64,000 nt of DNA, from contig NZ_JBBVMF010000004.1 of assembly GCF_038150125.1 (NCBI RefSeq), positions 248,001 to 312,000 on the forward strand. The letters are read 5' to 3'. Origin of the DNA: SW132 sp038150125 (GTDB lineage Bacteria > Bacteroidota > Rhodothermia > Balneolales > Balneolaceae). The position numbers and the translations under genes are program-made. Below, one piece after another: positions 54,114-63,872 of the stretch. The notes under the pieces were generated by a model that searched no databases, was not told where the DNA came from, and saw only the letters and a list, made by a program, of their open reading frames with translations. Each line of letters starts with the position of its first letter. Positions within the stretch are counted from its first letter, which is position 1.

Positions 54114-54584
54114 TCAGGCCTGTTTTACACCTACAGGCATAATCTCAGGCTCCACGAGTGTTTCATAGTCACTGTAATCCATTTTTATCACTTCGTTATG
54201 ACTACCGGCATTAAAAGCAATCTCCGTATCTCCGGTTAGTGACTCGGATACAATTGTATCGATATCATACAGGTTACCGAAAGGTGGCATTGCGCCAAGT
54301 TCGCAATCGGGGAATAGATCCTCGAAGTCGTCCTCAGACGCCAGCGCAGCTTCAGAGGCATTTAGCTTATCTTTTAGAGTATCAAAGTCGATATCGTGCG
54401 TTGAAGGCAGGACAACCATTTTAAGATCCCCATCAATGTTAACCATAACGGGCTTTGCCATTTGGCGGCCCGGTATATGAGCCGAGGCGGCAACTTCCTG
54501 TGCTGTAAACGCCTTGGAGTGCTGTACAGTCACATATTTAATTTTATTCTCATCAAGATACTCTGTCAATTTACTTACTGGCAT
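54114..54584 (-). CDS. YbaK/prolyl-tRNA deacylase-like protein
   Basis: A 156-residue YbaK-fold protein, related to trans-editing factors that clear mischarged aminoacyl-tRNA (YbaK: Cys-tRNA-Pro). Landmarks are HSKAFTAQEVAASAHIPGRQ near 22-41, MAKPVMVNIDGDLKMVVLPS near 42-61, and GAMPPFGNLYDIDTIV near 98-113. The length and the GAMPPFGN motif place it in the short, stand-alone class. Whether its substrate is Ala-, Cys- or other tRNA-Pro is not shown. It converges with nuoK. Confidence 0.88.
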   Translation of the reverse strand: MPVSKLTEYLDENKIKYVTVQHSKAFTAQEVAASAHIPGRQMAKPVMVNIDGDLKMVVLPSTHDIDFDTLKDKLNASEAALASEDDFEDLFPDCELGAMPPFGNLYDIDTIVSESLTGDTEIAFNAGSHNEVIKMDYSDYETLVEPEIMPVGVKQA

Positions 54585-55090
54585 GCTGACCTCCGGTTTT
54601 GGATTTACGTAGATTCACTGCACTTATAACAATTTAATCTGGCCGAAATTCATTCCATTGTGTCTGTAACCAATTGCGGTATAAGGGGAAGGATTTTATT
54701 GGAAAATTCAGATCATATTAATCAGAAGATGGTATTTTTAAGCCCAATTCGGGGCAGAAAGGAAGAAATCATATTTGAATGTGGCAATCCAAAATATTCT
54801 GGGCTCTGTGCTGATATCTCTATGGTGCCGCACAGAAGTCGAATATCTCTTGGTAACTTCCATTGAGCATGCAGACATGAAGTTGATAAAAATTACCCCT
54901 TTACTTCTTACTGAGAACCCCCGGCTAACCGACTGTCGGTAATCATCATATCTATATATTTTCTGTTTCCGCCACTTCAATAGATGAATTCGACACATCT
55001 GGTTATAGTTTTTGGACTCCGAGGTTGGAAAAGTAGGTTTTTATTTGAGAGTTAAAGGATCCACAGCTCCCACTGTAGATCCCTAAATAT
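54585..55090. other. Gene-free stretch between the YbaK and DUF4412 genes
   Basis: 506 bases. Small frames (68 and 86 codons on opposite strands near 54660-54998) have no recognisable content and no conserved order. A relic of another gene is possible but not shown. Confidence 0.4.
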
Positions 55091-56059
55091 TTACTGCTGA
55101 TCCTGGCTGCCACCACCAAAAGACATCGCCGGATAATCACTCATCGTATAAGTAACAGATGCATTTCTGTTGATGTCGGTTACCCTCATTGAGGTTTTTT
55201 CTCCACTATTCAGATCTTCCTGAACCATCTCCATCAGCGTTCCTGTGGGATAGTTTTTCGGGACATTTCCTTTCAGATGTTTCGTTTGTTCGTTGACACG
55301 GAGCATTTTATAAATTCCTACATCTTCATCTTCGGTCACCCAGTATTCTATCACGCTCTCTTCAGTTTCAGATCTATATCCCCGGCATTCCAGTCCGGCG
55401 ATGGTTTTGGTTCCAATCTCTTCAAAATTCTGCGGCTTATCAGTGTATTCAGCATCAGTTTTCGTCTCCATTTCAGTGTCGGAATTCATCTCTTGATCCG
55501 TCTCCATCTCATCAAAATCTTTTGCCAGCTGCTGCGCCTGTTTCCAGTCGTAGGCGAATGAGTATTTACCATCATCACTTTCCATCAGCATCACCATCGA
55601 CTCATTTTTCAGGTCGTAGATCATGAACATTTCACCCTCAGAATCATCCATTTCCTCGCCGGAAAATTGAGTGCCGGAATAAGATTCAGTATTGTTGAAA
55701 TGCATTTTCATAATCATGGGTCCATCGGAATTTCCGTTCTCCCGAACAGTTTCGACTTGCATGGTGGTTATCATATCAAAACTGTAGGACTCTTCCGTGA
55801 CAGCATCGCTGTTCATTGTAAAGGAGACATTGATACCATCGCCTTCCTCCCCGAACTCCTCACCAAATATCGACTGCCATGTTTTCTCAACGGCTCTTTC
55901 GGCTGCTTTTTCAACCTCGTTGCTGAGTTTTTCCTCCACTTTGTTTTCAGCTGCTTTTTTTGCCCGGTCTTTAAGACGGTTAAAGAGTTGCGCATCGGCT
56001 GTGGTTGCGAATGCCAGTGATAACATCATTAATATTAAAAAAGCGATTAGTTCTCTCAT
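55091..56059 (-). CDS. Secreted DUF4412-type protein
   Basis: A 322-residue exported protein. A signal peptide (residues 1-23, ending ATTADA) is followed by an Ala/Lys/Glu-rich amphipathic helix (about 24-65), a beta-rich middle typical of DUF4412 (MIMKMHFNNTESYSGTQF near 117), an acidic repeat-like stretch with alternating Glu/Thr/Asp near 195-210, and IAGLECRGYRSETEESVIEY near 222. The product is probably periplasmic or attached to the outer membrane. Its function is unknown. The gene is monocistronic; the men operon lies upstream in the same direction. Confidence 0.75.
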   Translation of the reverse strand: MRELIAFLILMMLSLAFATTADAQLFNRLKDRAKKAAENKVEEKLSNEVEKAAERAVEKTWQSIFGEEFGEEGDGINVSFTMNSDAVTEESYSFDMITTMQVETVRENGNSDGPMIMKMHFNNTESYSGTQFSGEEMDDSEGEMFMIYDLKNESMVMLMESDDGKYSFAYDWKQAQQLAKDFDEMETDQEMNSDTEMETKTDAEYTDKPQNFEEIGTKTIAGLECRGYRSETEESVIEYWVTEDEDVGIYKMLRVNEQTKHLKGNVPKNYPTGTLMEMVQEDLNSGEKTSMRVTDINRNASVTYTMSDYPAMSFGGGSQDQQ

Positions 56060-56231
56060 ATTGATTTTGGAATTAGATTGATGTTTAAATTGGAAACAAA
56101 AATATAAGATTTGTTTTTCTATTTTCTGTTTTTAGGAAAAATTTTTGGTCTGCTTTTTAAATCATCGAGCATTGCTCCGATGCTCTGTCTCTATAGTCCG
56201 ATAATGTTTAATACTTTATTTTGATGGGGGA

Positions 56232-56256
56232 CCCCGGCTCAGGGCCGGGATGACAA
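56232..56256. repeat. CCCGGC-type intergenic palindrome
   Basis: CCCGGC-TCAGG-GCCGGG then ATGACA, a 6-base hairpin of the widespread intergenic kind, just beyond the menB stop. It has no T-run. Confidence 0.5.
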
Positions 56257-56260
56257 TAAT

Positions 56261-57097
56261 TTAAAGCGACAGCCAGGGAAATTTACTAAAGTCGGGTTTT
56301 CGCTTTTCAAGAAAGGCATTTCGCCCTTCTTCAGCTTCATCCGTCATGTATGCAAGCCGGGTGGCTTCGCCGGAAAATACCTGCTGACCCACCATGCCGT
56401 CATCCACCATGTTGAAGGCAAATTTGATCATGCGAATCGCCGTTGGGCTTTTCTCCAAAATTTCCTGTGCCCACTGGTAGGCCGTCTCTTCCAGCTCGTC
56501 GTGAGGAACCACCTTATTGACCATCCCCACTTCATACGCTTCCTGTGCGGAGTAGCTCCGGCCAAGGAAGAAGATTTCACGAGCCCGTTTCTGGCCTATC
56601 TGACGAGCGAGAAGAGCAGATCCAAACCCTCCATCAAAACTGGCCACATCGGCATCAGTCTGCTTGAAAATAGCGTGCTCTTTACTGGCCAGGGTCAGAT
56701 CGCACACCACATGTAGACTATGTCCGCCACCGACCGCCCAGCCGGGCACCACGCAAATCACTACTTTACTCATGAAGCGGATGAGACGCTGAATATCGAG
56801 TACGTTCAGCCGCTGGACACCGTCACCGCCCTCGTAGCCGCGCTTGCCGCGTACTTTCTGATCACCGCCTGAACAAAATGAATAGACACCGTCATCGGCA
56901 GGCCCTTCGCCTGTAAGTAAAATCACACCAATGGATGTGTCTTCCCGTGAATCAATCAGGGCCTCTTCCATTTCATATAGTGTTTGGGGACGAAATGCAT
57001 TCCTGACGTTGGGACGATTAATTGCAATTCGAGCCACACCGCCGGATTTTTTATAGGTGATGTCGTTATACTCTTTTACGGTTTTCCACTCAGCCAT
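56261..57097 (-). CDS. menB: 1,4-Dihydroxy-2-naphthoyl-CoA synthase
   Basis: A 278-residue crotonase-fold enzyme closing the second ring of menaquinone: o-succinylbenzoyl-CoA to DHNA-CoA. Hallmarks are the AFRPQTLYEMEEAL start near 34-47, the oxyanion region SFCSGGDQKVRGKRGYEG near 73-90, VPGWAVGGGHSLHVVCDLTLA near 116-135 in part, FDGGFGSALLARQIG near 154-168, and WLSL at the C-terminus. It overlaps menH by 8 bases, and the three other genes of this men operon lie upstream. The DHNA-CoA thioesterase is not in the window. Confidence 0.96.
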   Translation of the reverse strand: MAEWKTVKEYNDITYKKSGGVARIAINRPNVRNAFRPQTLYEMEEALIDSREDTSIGVILLTGEGPADDGVYSFCSGGDQKVRGKRGYEGGDGVQRLNVLDIQRLIRFMSKVVICVVPGWAVGGGHSLHVVCDLTLASKEHAIFKQTDADVASFDGGFGSALLARQIGQKRAREIFFLGRSYSAQEAYEVGMVNKVVPHDELEETAYQWAQEILEKSPTAIRMIKFAFNMVDDGMVGQQVFSGEATRLAYMTDEAEEGRNAFLEKRKPDFSKFPWLSL

Positions 57098-57899
57098 ATC
57101 GATTCAAAAAATTGGTTAAAAAAGTGATTATCTGTTCGGGTTGATCTGCATGAACTCTGTGACCAGCACTATTGGCAACAAGTAATTCAGATTCAGGGAA
57201 AAGGTGATGTATTTCACGCATCTTATCAACATATTTTTCGTCTGATTCGCCTGCAATTAAAGCGATTGGTACATCAGAGGCCGCCAGTTTATCGCACAAA
57301 TACGGGGTGCTTCCGGCTCCAAATCCCCGAAGCGATGCCGCCATAGATGCAGGATTTTGCTGTTTGATAATAGAGTCGTAGTCAAATTCACGGGCACTAT
57401 CAGGTGACACAAATAATGGCAGCTTTGTCCATTTTTCAATAAAGTTGTCAAAATCTGATTCAATAGCTTTCGCCCGCTTTTCATCGATCGCCTGTCGCTG
57501 TTGTCTCTTCACTCCATCAGAGATCCCACAATGCGTACTTTCGAGAATAAGACCGGTAAAGCGTTCAGAGGAATCTGAGAAAAGATTTTGGGCCAGCCGT
57601 CCGCCCATACTGTAGCCATAAAGCCACAGATTGTCCAGCTGAAGACGGTCGAGAATTGATTGAAAGTCTGCTACCTGAGATTCAGCTGAGAAGCGGTCAG
57701 GATCGGCCGGCATTTTCGAACGGCCATGGCCTGCAAGATCAATCGTGCAGGGATTACAGATTGATTTTAAACGTTCTGCCAGTGGAGCAAATCCCTTTGA
57801 TGAGCCCATAAAGCCATGCATAAGTAACAAGTTAGGCTTAAAAGGATCCCGCTGAAGAATCTCCATATAGTAAACGGCGTCGCGGCAATAGAGCTTCAT
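57090..57899 (-). CDS. menH: SHCHC synthase MenH (alpha/beta hydrolase)
   Basis: A 269-residue alpha/beta hydrolase that removes pyruvate from SEPHCHC to give SHCHC. The nucleophile elbow is GYSMGGRLA near 87-95 and the catalytic His is in AGHRVHADQPEQ near 244-255. An oxyanion region LLMHGFMGSSKGF is near 25-37. The motifs alone fit many hydrolases; the assignment as MenH is fixed by its place between menD (1 base away) and menB (8-base overlap). Confidence 0.9.
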   Translation of the reverse strand: MKLYCRDAVYYMEILQRDPFKPNLLLMHGFMGSSKGFAPLAERLKSICNPCTIDLAGHGRSKMPADPDRFSAESQVADFQSILDRLQLDNLWLYGYSMGGRLAQNLFSDSSERFTGLILESTHCGISDGVKRQQRQAIDEKRAKAIESDFDNFIEKWTKLPLFVSPDSAREFDYDSIIKQQNPASMAASLRGFGAGSTPYLCDKLAASDVPIALIAGESDEKYVDKMREIHHLFPESELLVANSAGHRVHADQPEQIITFLTNFLNRYG

Positions 57900-59609
57900 T
57901 TATGCACCCCACAATCCGCGTCTAAGTTTCATGCTTTCATCCGGGTTTGTTATGCACTCAATAACGATTGGTTTTTCAGTCGTGGCGCTGTCATCAAACC
58001 GTAGATTCCTGAGCTCATCCAGCGTCTCGACTCGCCGGTACCCGAGGTTATGAGCCAGTGTGAGATGCTGAATATTGGCATTTTGAGGCGTCTCAAAATA
58101 ATCTGTGTAAACATCCTTGTGATCATGTATTGGCAGCATGCGAAAAATGTTGCCCCCATTATTATTTATGACCACTATCAAAAAAGGCGCGCTGAGATTT
58201 TTAAGTGAAAGCAGAGCATTTGAATCGTGAAGAAAAGCGAGATCACCAATCACGCAGCAGGTGGGGGAACCGGATGATCGCGCGATGCCGATAGCCGTTG
58301 ACGTTATACCATCAATACCGGCAACTCCACGGTTTAGAAATAGTTGTCCGGACGGATAACCAAAGAGTGCCGCATCCCGGACCGGTAGTGAATTCGAGTA
58401 TACCGTATTCCAGGTGTCTGGCAGATGCTCGGAGAGATGGTGAAAAATATGGCCGTCACATAAGTTTTTCTGTGCAGCCAGAGATTTTTTTAGCTCGGAT
58501 TGCGACTGCTGTTCAGCAATTCGCCAGTCATCAATATAGTTGGGTTGATCTTTTTGATGGATGCCATTTAGGTTTAGCCGGTCAGCTGACGCGAGGCTGA
58601 TTGTGTGCCGGGTGTTCATCTCGTGATCCTGCCATGAATGTCGTGCATCAAACCGAATAAGCGGCACATTCTGCCACCGATGAATGGATTGGAGCAGTGA
58701 TTTTGTGAATGGCTGATCTCCGAATCTTAAAATAAGATCGGGTTCCAGAGCGTCGGCTTTATCAGGCAATCGAAGAATCTGTTCAAATCGGTCGATCCTT
58801 GATCCTTGATCGGCAATTCCCGATCCGGGTTCAGCGAGTATCGGAGCTTTTAGCTGTTTGGAAATTGACAATACGGATTGATGCTGCTGGCGGAAAGGAT
58901 CGGCGGGCCCGGCAATGATAAGCGGCCGCTTGCTTCGGTTGATGAGTTCAATAATTTCATCTGAAAGTGAAACTTCGGAAACAGAGGCGTTTTTTGAAAA
59001 GGGGTCGGTTTCCGAGAGTTGTTCTTTAAAAAGCTTTTGCTCTGATGTTATCTGTTCTTTCGACGGTTCAAGCGGTTTGCGAAAGGGAATATTTAGGTGT
59101 GATGCACCCCCGGATTGAATCGCTTCTTCCATCGCCTGGCGAGCTGCGTACTCAATTCTTCGGCAGTCATGTTCTGTGTCGGCCGGTTCTCCCAGCTCAT
59201 GAAACCAAGCCGCATTGTCGCCATAGAGTTTAATTTGATCCAGTGTCTGAGAACTTCCAACTCCCCGTAGTGATGGCGGGCGATCAGCGGTGCAGACAAT
59301 CATGGGCACGCCGGATTGCCGTGCTTCCGCAATGGCAGGATGATAATTTGCAGCGGCCGTGCCCGAGGTGCAAACCAGGATGGCCGGTTTGCCTGATTCT
59401 TTACCGATACCAAGTGCCATAAATGCGGCTGATCGCTCATCAAGAACAACCAGTTTATTGAATCCACTGTGATAGGAAAATGCCATGGTTAGCGGCGTCG
59501 ACCGGCTGCCGGGTGAGAGGATGACATAACGTAGTCCAATATTATAAAATGATCGAACGAGAAGAGATGCCGTTGAAAAAGGTGTAAGAAGCCGGGGCTC
59601 AGAGTTCAT
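57900..59609 (-). CDS. menD: SEPHCHC synthase MenD
   Basis: A 569-residue ThDP enzyme that adds a succinate semialdehyde unit from 2-oxoglutarate to isochorismate. Landmarks: the N-terminal ILSPGSRSTPLTMAF near 30-44, the LDERSAAFMALGIGKESGKP part near 56-75, TAAANYHPAIAEARQSGVPM near 85-104, the cofactor motif GDLAFLHDSNALL near 452-464, and the long VVINNNGGNIFRMLPI near 475-490. It starts 11 bases inside menF and stops 1 base before menH, so the order F, D, H, B is contiguous. Confidence 0.96.
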   Translation of the reverse strand: MNSEPRLLTPFSTASLLVRSFYNIGLRYVILSPGSRSTPLTMAFSYHSGFNKLVVLDERSAAFMALGIGKESGKPAILVCTSGTAAANYHPAIAEARQSGVPMIVCTADRPPSLRGVGSSQTLDQIKLYGDNAAWFHELGEPADTEHDCRRIEYAARQAMEEAIQSGGASHLNIPFRKPLEPSKEQITSEQKLFKEQLSETDPFSKNASVSEVSLSDEIIELINRSKRPLIIAGPADPFRQQHQSVLSISKQLKAPILAEPGSGIADQGSRIDRFEQILRLPDKADALEPDLILRFGDQPFTKSLLQSIHRWQNVPLIRFDARHSWQDHEMNTRHTISLASADRLNLNGIHQKDQPNYIDDWRIAEQQSQSELKKSLAAQKNLCDGHIFHHLSEHLPDTWNTVYSNSLPVRDAALFGYPSGQLFLNRGVAGIDGITSTAIGIARSSGSPTCCVIGDLAFLHDSNALLSLKNLSAPFLIVVINNNGGNIFRMLPIHDHKDVYTDYFETPQNANIQHLTLAHNLGYRRVETLDELRNLRFDDSATTEKPIVIECITNPDESMKLRRGLWGA

Positions 59610-61050
59610 TCAAAGCGTTGGTCATAGGCTCAAATTTCATAAGAGTCTCGTCCCACTCACTTTCAGGATCTGAATCACTCACAATACCACACCCGGCATA
59701 AAGGTGAGCGTGATTTTTGTGAAGAAGCGCACTCCGGATGGCAACGGCAAATTCACCGCATCCATTGAGATTGTACCAGCCAACCGGTGCCGAATACCAG
59801 CCTCGCTCAATTTGTTCAATTTCCTGGATATGCGGAATAGAATCCGTTTTTGGATATCCACCGACAGCAGGGGTAGGATGAAGTTTTTTCAGAAGATCAT
59901 GAATCTGAACACCCTCTTTAATAGAAGCTGAAATGGGAGTAAAAAGATGCTGAACATTATTCAGTTTTTTGATTTGCGGCCTGTTTGGATGATCGACCTT
60001 ATAGCTGTAGGGCGACAGGCTGTCGTCAATGGCCCGAACAACAAACTGGTGCTCCTCAAGATCTTTCTCACTCATCATCAAGGATTGTGCAATGGCTGCA
60101 TCTTCAGAGGCACTTTTTCCGCGTGATGCGCTTCCGGCAAGGCCTTCGGTTTTAAACACGCCGTTTTCAAATGAGGCGAGACGTTCCGGTGTCGCCCCAA
60201 TAAACGATGTGTCATCATCAATCTGAACAATAAAATTGTAACACTCCGGGTAGCTTTGCCTCAAATGGTAACTTAGCAGAGTAGGATTTAGTGGATGCTT
60301 AGACTTGACCTCAACCGTTCGTGCAAGCACAATTTTTTCAAAATCCTTTTCTGAGATGTGCTTCTTCGCTTTTTCAACTCGATCGATCCAGCGGCTCTTT
60401 TCATTGACACGCTGAAAATTGCAAAGAATATTTTGCTCGTCAGAATTTTGCCTGGTACAGCTGCTGCCTGCTTTTCCCGAAATATTGAGGAAGTCCGTTA
60501 CGCGTTCAATTATTTCGGTATAAATATCATGAATTGCTTTCTCTTCACGTTCAATAATGAGAGTGAGCAGATAACGGCTGCCTGTTTTCACGAGTGTCCA
60601 TTCGGGGAGAATAAAACGTGCCGCCCCGAATTTTTTCCATATAGGGCTGATGTTATGGTCGCCGAACGAATATCCACCAAGAAAAAGTGGCCCTGCCATG
60701 GAATGGGTGATAGATGTATAAGCAGAGATCTTCTTTTTTAGCTCGCGTGTTTTTTTGCTTATCTCATCAAAACGGCCAGCACCAGTAGCTTTAAGTTCCT
60801 TAACCTTGCCCGCCGCTGAAATTGAGATGTTATTTCCCGGGTGATCCCAGAAAAAGCGCTCACTTTTTTTCTCGTGGAGTTCAAGAGCCGCCAGAGGATC
60901 AATAGGTGCGATAGGAAGTGTGAACGATAGAAGTTGTCCCTCCTGGTATCTGCTGTGCGACAGGGCATGTAGAAATGCTTTAAACGATTCACTGTCAAGT
61001 GTTTCGATAAATTTCGTCGGAGTTTCTGGGAACCTGTCTGCTGAATTCAT
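59599..61050 (-). CDS. menF: Isochorismate synthase
   Basis: A 483-residue chorismate-using enzyme giving isochorismate. The C-terminal catalytic part has ARTVEVKSKHPLNP near 243, ETYNFIVQIDD-type and GATPERLASFENGVF near 286-300, TEGLAGSASRGKSASEDAA near 303-321, LNNVQHLFTPISASIKEGV near 372, HPTPAVGGYPKTDS near 396-409, and GWYNLNGCGEFAVAIRSALL near 430-449. The first gene of the leftward men operon, it starts after a 195-base gap from the DUF4290-like gene. It could in principle serve siderophore synthesis, but the position before menD settles it. Confidence 0.95.
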   Translation of the reverse strand: MNSADRFPETPTKFIETLDSESFKAFLHALSHSRYQEGQLLSFTLPIAPIDPLAALELHEKKSERFFWDHPGNNISISAAGKVKELKATGAGRFDEISKKTRELKKKISAYTSITHSMAGPLFLGGYSFGDHNISPIWKKFGAARFILPEWTLVKTGSRYLLTLIIEREEKAIHDIYTEIIERVTDFLNISGKAGSSCTRQNSDEQNILCNFQRVNEKSRWIDRVEKAKKHISEKDFEKIVLARTVEVKSKHPLNPTLLSYHLRQSYPECYNFIVQIDDDTSFIGATPERLASFENGVFKTEGLAGSASRGKSASEDAAIAQSLMMSEKDLEEHQFVVRAIDDSLSPYSYKVDHPNRPQIKKLNNVQHLFTPISASIKEGVQIHDLLKKLHPTPAVGGYPKTDSIPHIQEIEQIERGWYSAPVGWYNLNGCGEFAVAIRSALLHKNHAHLYAGCGIVSDSDPESEWDETLMKFEPMTNALNEL

Positions 61051-61245
61051 TCAATTTTAACTGCATAAATATTTATAACTTTCAATATAAATTGAAAGTT
61101 TATCATTCCAAAGAATAATCGAAACATTTAATACAATTATTGAACCGTTTATCTAATGCCTCATAATGAGTTACCCGCAGAATAAACAATTGGATAGCAG
61201 TCTGCAAAAGGAACCCTTTAAGAGAGTAATGGAGATGACTAACAA

Positions 61246-61521
61246 CTATTTTGCGTCATCAGGCTGGCCGATCTCGAACGGATTCTGAATTCCATATTCA
61301 GTCGGATCATATTCCGCGAGTTCGAAAAAATAGTCCCAGGCAAGCTTGCTCTGGCCATTTTTTTCGACCCAGTTCGGGTGGCTCTGTTTGATGAGGCCCA
61401 CAACCCGTTTGGCATATTTGAGCCGCTCGCTGTGGTCATCAATTTTTGGGATGGCGGCAATCATCAGGTCCATGTTGTAGCCGCAATCATAATCTTTGGG
61501 TTTTCCCTGTTCTAAAAACAT
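61246..61521 (-). CDS. Short DUF4290-like protein
   Basis: A 91-residue protein with the pattern YDCGYNMDLMIAAIPKIDDH then ERLKYAKRVVGLIKQSHP and ELAEYDPTEYGIQNPFEIG. The first two phrases resemble the start of DUF4290, which in Bacteroidota is about 200 residues long, so this is a short form or a truncated one. The function is unknown. It starts 3 bases after the SpoIID gene and so is in the same transcription unit. Confidence 0.65.
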   Translation of the reverse strand: MFLEQGKPKDYDCGYNMDLMIAAIPKIDDHSERLKYAKRVVGLIKQSHPNWVEKNGQSKLAWDYFFELAEYDPTEYGIQNPFEIGQPDDAK

Positions 61522-61524
61522 ATG

Positions 61525-62781
61525 TCAATTATAAAGTCTGATGGTGTTTGATTCAATATTGTCTAAACTTACGATTTTCGTACCACTAAAGTAAAAGGTC
61601 AGGATATCTTTGTAATTCCATCCGGCCTTTGCAAGCCCAAGCGATCCCCACTGGCAAAGACCAACGCCGTGACCAAGACCCTTGCCCTCAAAAATGATTG
61701 CACCATTGCTCCTGGTCCATCTGTATTTGGTGCTTCGAATAGCCATTGGATCTTCTTGCCGGTTGATAAAAAGCCTGAACTCGTTGCCCGTAAAAGTGAG
61801 GGTATCGTCTGCCGGGCCGGTTAGCATTACTTTTTGTACTCTGCCTGATAGATCATTCTCAATTTGCTTGTCAACAAACTCGAATCCATAATATTGTTTG
61901 ATAAGCTGCCGGAAGTCAGATTCCAGCATTGTGTATGACCAGTTGAAATGAGGGGAAGGCGAGCAGGCGTCAGCATCTTGTTGACTACTCAAATACGGAT
62001 GACTCTGGCCTCCCCACACGGCAGCATTATCGACAGTACTACCGCCACAAGTGCTTGAAAAAACAGCAAGAATCAGCTGATTGCTCCAGGTCAAAACTTC
62101 GCTCCTGGTAGATTCTGCCGCTTCAGAATATCGCGGTTTGCCGGGTATATCACCCACATACACCTGGCTCGATTCATGATCATAAAGATCAAATTCATTG
62201 TATGGCGACTTTTTGATGGACCAAAGTGCATAGGTACGCGACACCACAGCCTGCGATTTCAATGCTTCCGGGTCATCGAAATCCATTTCACTTCCTACCA
62301 CAGAGGCAATGTAAGTCTCGAGATCTACAGTATTGACGATAAAAATGCCCCGGTTAGTTCCATCCGGCTTGAACCGCAGCTGGCCACTGTAGTGCCGATA
62401 ACCGAAGTTGTCCGTTATCAGCCGAGTAGAGGATGAGTCCGAAATCAAGGTTAGCGAATCAACGCGTACTTCGGTTTGTTGGTTCTGAAATGTCAGCCGG
62501 CCTCCTTCAATATACAGAGAGCCATTAACTGAATTTGAGTTCAATGTGTCTTTGATGCTGCCCTTATAGAGTATAAGCCCGGCAGAATTGTTTAGTAGTT
62601 GAAGCGAATCTGGGCGGTTGAGATTGTAAAGAGATACGCGAACAGAATCCGCTCTGTTCAAGTCAAGGCTTTCGCCGGAGGGGACATTCTGAATGAAAAA
62701 CTGTAGCAGGAAAATCAGACCTGTAATTAGTGGCAGAAATACGCCGGAGGGCCTGTATTGTGTTGACAAAAATTGTAGCAT
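61525..62781 (-). CDS. SpoIID/LytB-domain protein
   Basis: About 418 residues from the ATG at 62781 (435 from the ATG at 62832). After a membrane anchor or signal segment (PLITGLIFLLQFFIQNV) the protein has a beta-rich middle and the SpoIID domain, with VDLETYIASVVGSEMDFDD and ALKSQAVVSRTYALW near 150-185, TCGGSTVDNAAVWGGQSHPYL near 245-265, and the C-terminal GLGHGVGLCQWGSLGLAKAG near 375-394. SpoIID cuts peptidoglycan glycan strands (lytic transglycosylase) in spore formers; outside them its role is less certain. The start at 62781 leaves 107 bases for the divergent promoters toward cysK, against 56 for the longer form. Confidence 0.85.
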   Translation of the reverse strand: MLQFLSTQYRPSGVFLPLITGLIFLLQFFIQNVPSGESLDLNRADSVRVSLYNLNRPDSLQLLNNSAGLILYKGSIKDTLNSNSVNGSLYIEGGRLTFQNQQTEVRVDSLTLISDSSSTRLITDNFGYRHYSGQLRFKPDGTNRGIFIVNTVDLETYIASVVGSEMDFDDPEALKSQAVVSRTYALWSIKKSPYNEFDLYDHESSQVYVGDIPGKPRYSEAAESTRSEVLTWSNQLILAVFSSTCGGSTVDNAAVWGGQSHPYLSSQQDADACSPSPHFNWSYTMLESDFRQLIKQYYGFEFVDKQIENDLSGRVQKVMLTGPADDTLTFTGNEFRLFINRQEDPMAIRSTKYRWTRSNGAIIFEGKGLGHGVGLCQWGSLGLAKAGWNYKDILTFYFSGTKIVSLDNIESNTIRLYN

Positions 62782-62888
62782 GAAAAAAGGTACGCATTTT
62801 GCTCTGAATTGTATACCCATATGACGCCGCATTTTTTATATCTTTAAGCAGTTAAGCAAAGAAAATTAAAACTGACAGAAGCAATTCA

Positions 62889-63872
62889 ATGATTCATAAT
62901 TCAATTTTAGAGGCTATTGGAAATACGCCCCTTGTAAAACTTCATAAAGTCATTGGTGATTTGCCACTCACTGTAGCGGCAAAGGTTGAATATCTAAATC
63001 CGGGTCAAAGTATTAAAGACCGTATTGCACTTCAAATGATTGAGGATGCTGAAAAAGAGGGTCTTATCAAGCCGGGCGGCACTATAATTGAAGGCACGTC
63101 GGGAAATACCGGTATGGGGCTTGCTCTCACCGCCGCAGTAAAAGGGTATAAATGCATATTCACGACAACAGATAAACAAAGCCAGGAAAAGATTGATCTA
63201 CTTCGGGCCCTTGGAGCTGAAGTTCGGGTATGCCCAACAAACGTGGAGCCGGATGATCCGGAAAGCTACTATTCTGTGGCAAAACGTCTGAGCCGGGAAA
63301 TTCCTAACTCTTACTATCCAAATCAGTACGACAACCTGAGCAACACCAAAGCCCATTACAAAACCACCGGTCCGGAAATCTGGGAGCAAACTGAGGGGAA
63401 AATCACTCACTACGTTGCCGGGATGGGAACGGGCGGAACCATTACCGGAACGGGACATTTTCTGAAAGAGAAAAATCCCGATATTAAGGTAGTGGGAGTG
63501 GACAGCGTAGGGTCGATCTACAAAAAGTATTTTGAGACCGGCGAATTCGACAAAAGTGAAATTGAACCGTATCTCACAGAAGGAATTGGGGAAGACATTA
63601 TCCCTGAAAATGTTGATTTTGATGTGATTGATGCCGTCGTACAGGTGAATGATAAAAATGCATTTCTTATGACGCGGGATCTTGCCGAAAAAGAAGGTTT
63701 GTTTATTGGCGGATCATGCGGAGCGGCTGTTTACGGGGCACTGGAATATGCTAAAGAGGAGCAGCTTGGCAAAGACGACCTGATGGTTGTGATACTTCCC
63801 GACAGCGGCACACGCTATACCTCTAAGATTTATAATGACGACTGGATGCGTGAGAAGGGATTTTTGGACTGA
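62889..63872 (+). CDS. Cystathionine beta-synthase-type PLP enzyme (short form)
   Basis: A 327-residue beta-family PLP enzyme. The Schiff-base Lys is in PGQSIKDRIA near 37-46, the phosphate-binding loop GTSGNTGMGLAL near 68-79, and GMGTGGTITGTG near 177-188. The stretch YPNQYDNLSNTKAHYKTTGPEIW is at about 145-167. The pattern follows cystathionine beta-synthase more than O-acetylserine sulfhydrylase, but the C-terminal CBS domains are absent. It makes either cysteine or cystathionine from serine derivatives. The first gene to the right of a divergent gap, it ends 128 bases before the window edge; nothing is recognised after it. Confidence 0.88.
   Translation: MIHNSILEAIGNTPLVKLHKVIGDLPLTVAAKVEYLNPGQSIKDRIALQMIEDAEKEGLIKPGGTIIEGTSGNTGMGLALTAAVKGYKCIFTTTDKQSQEKIDLLRALGAEVRVCPTNVEPDDPESYYSVAKRLSREIPNSYYPNQYDNLSNTKAHYKTTGPEIWEQTEGKITHYVAGMGTGGTITGTGHFLKEKNPDIKVVGVDSVGSIYKKYFETGEFDKSEIEPYLTEGIGEDIIPENVDFDVIDAVVQVNDKNAFLMTRDLAEKEGLFIGGSCGAAVYGALEYAKEEQLGKDDLMVVILPDSGTRYTSKIYNDDWMREKGFLD

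Noticed and set aside
54660..54998. 68- and 86-codon frames on opposite strands
   Set aside because: They overlap each other and show no recognisable motif.
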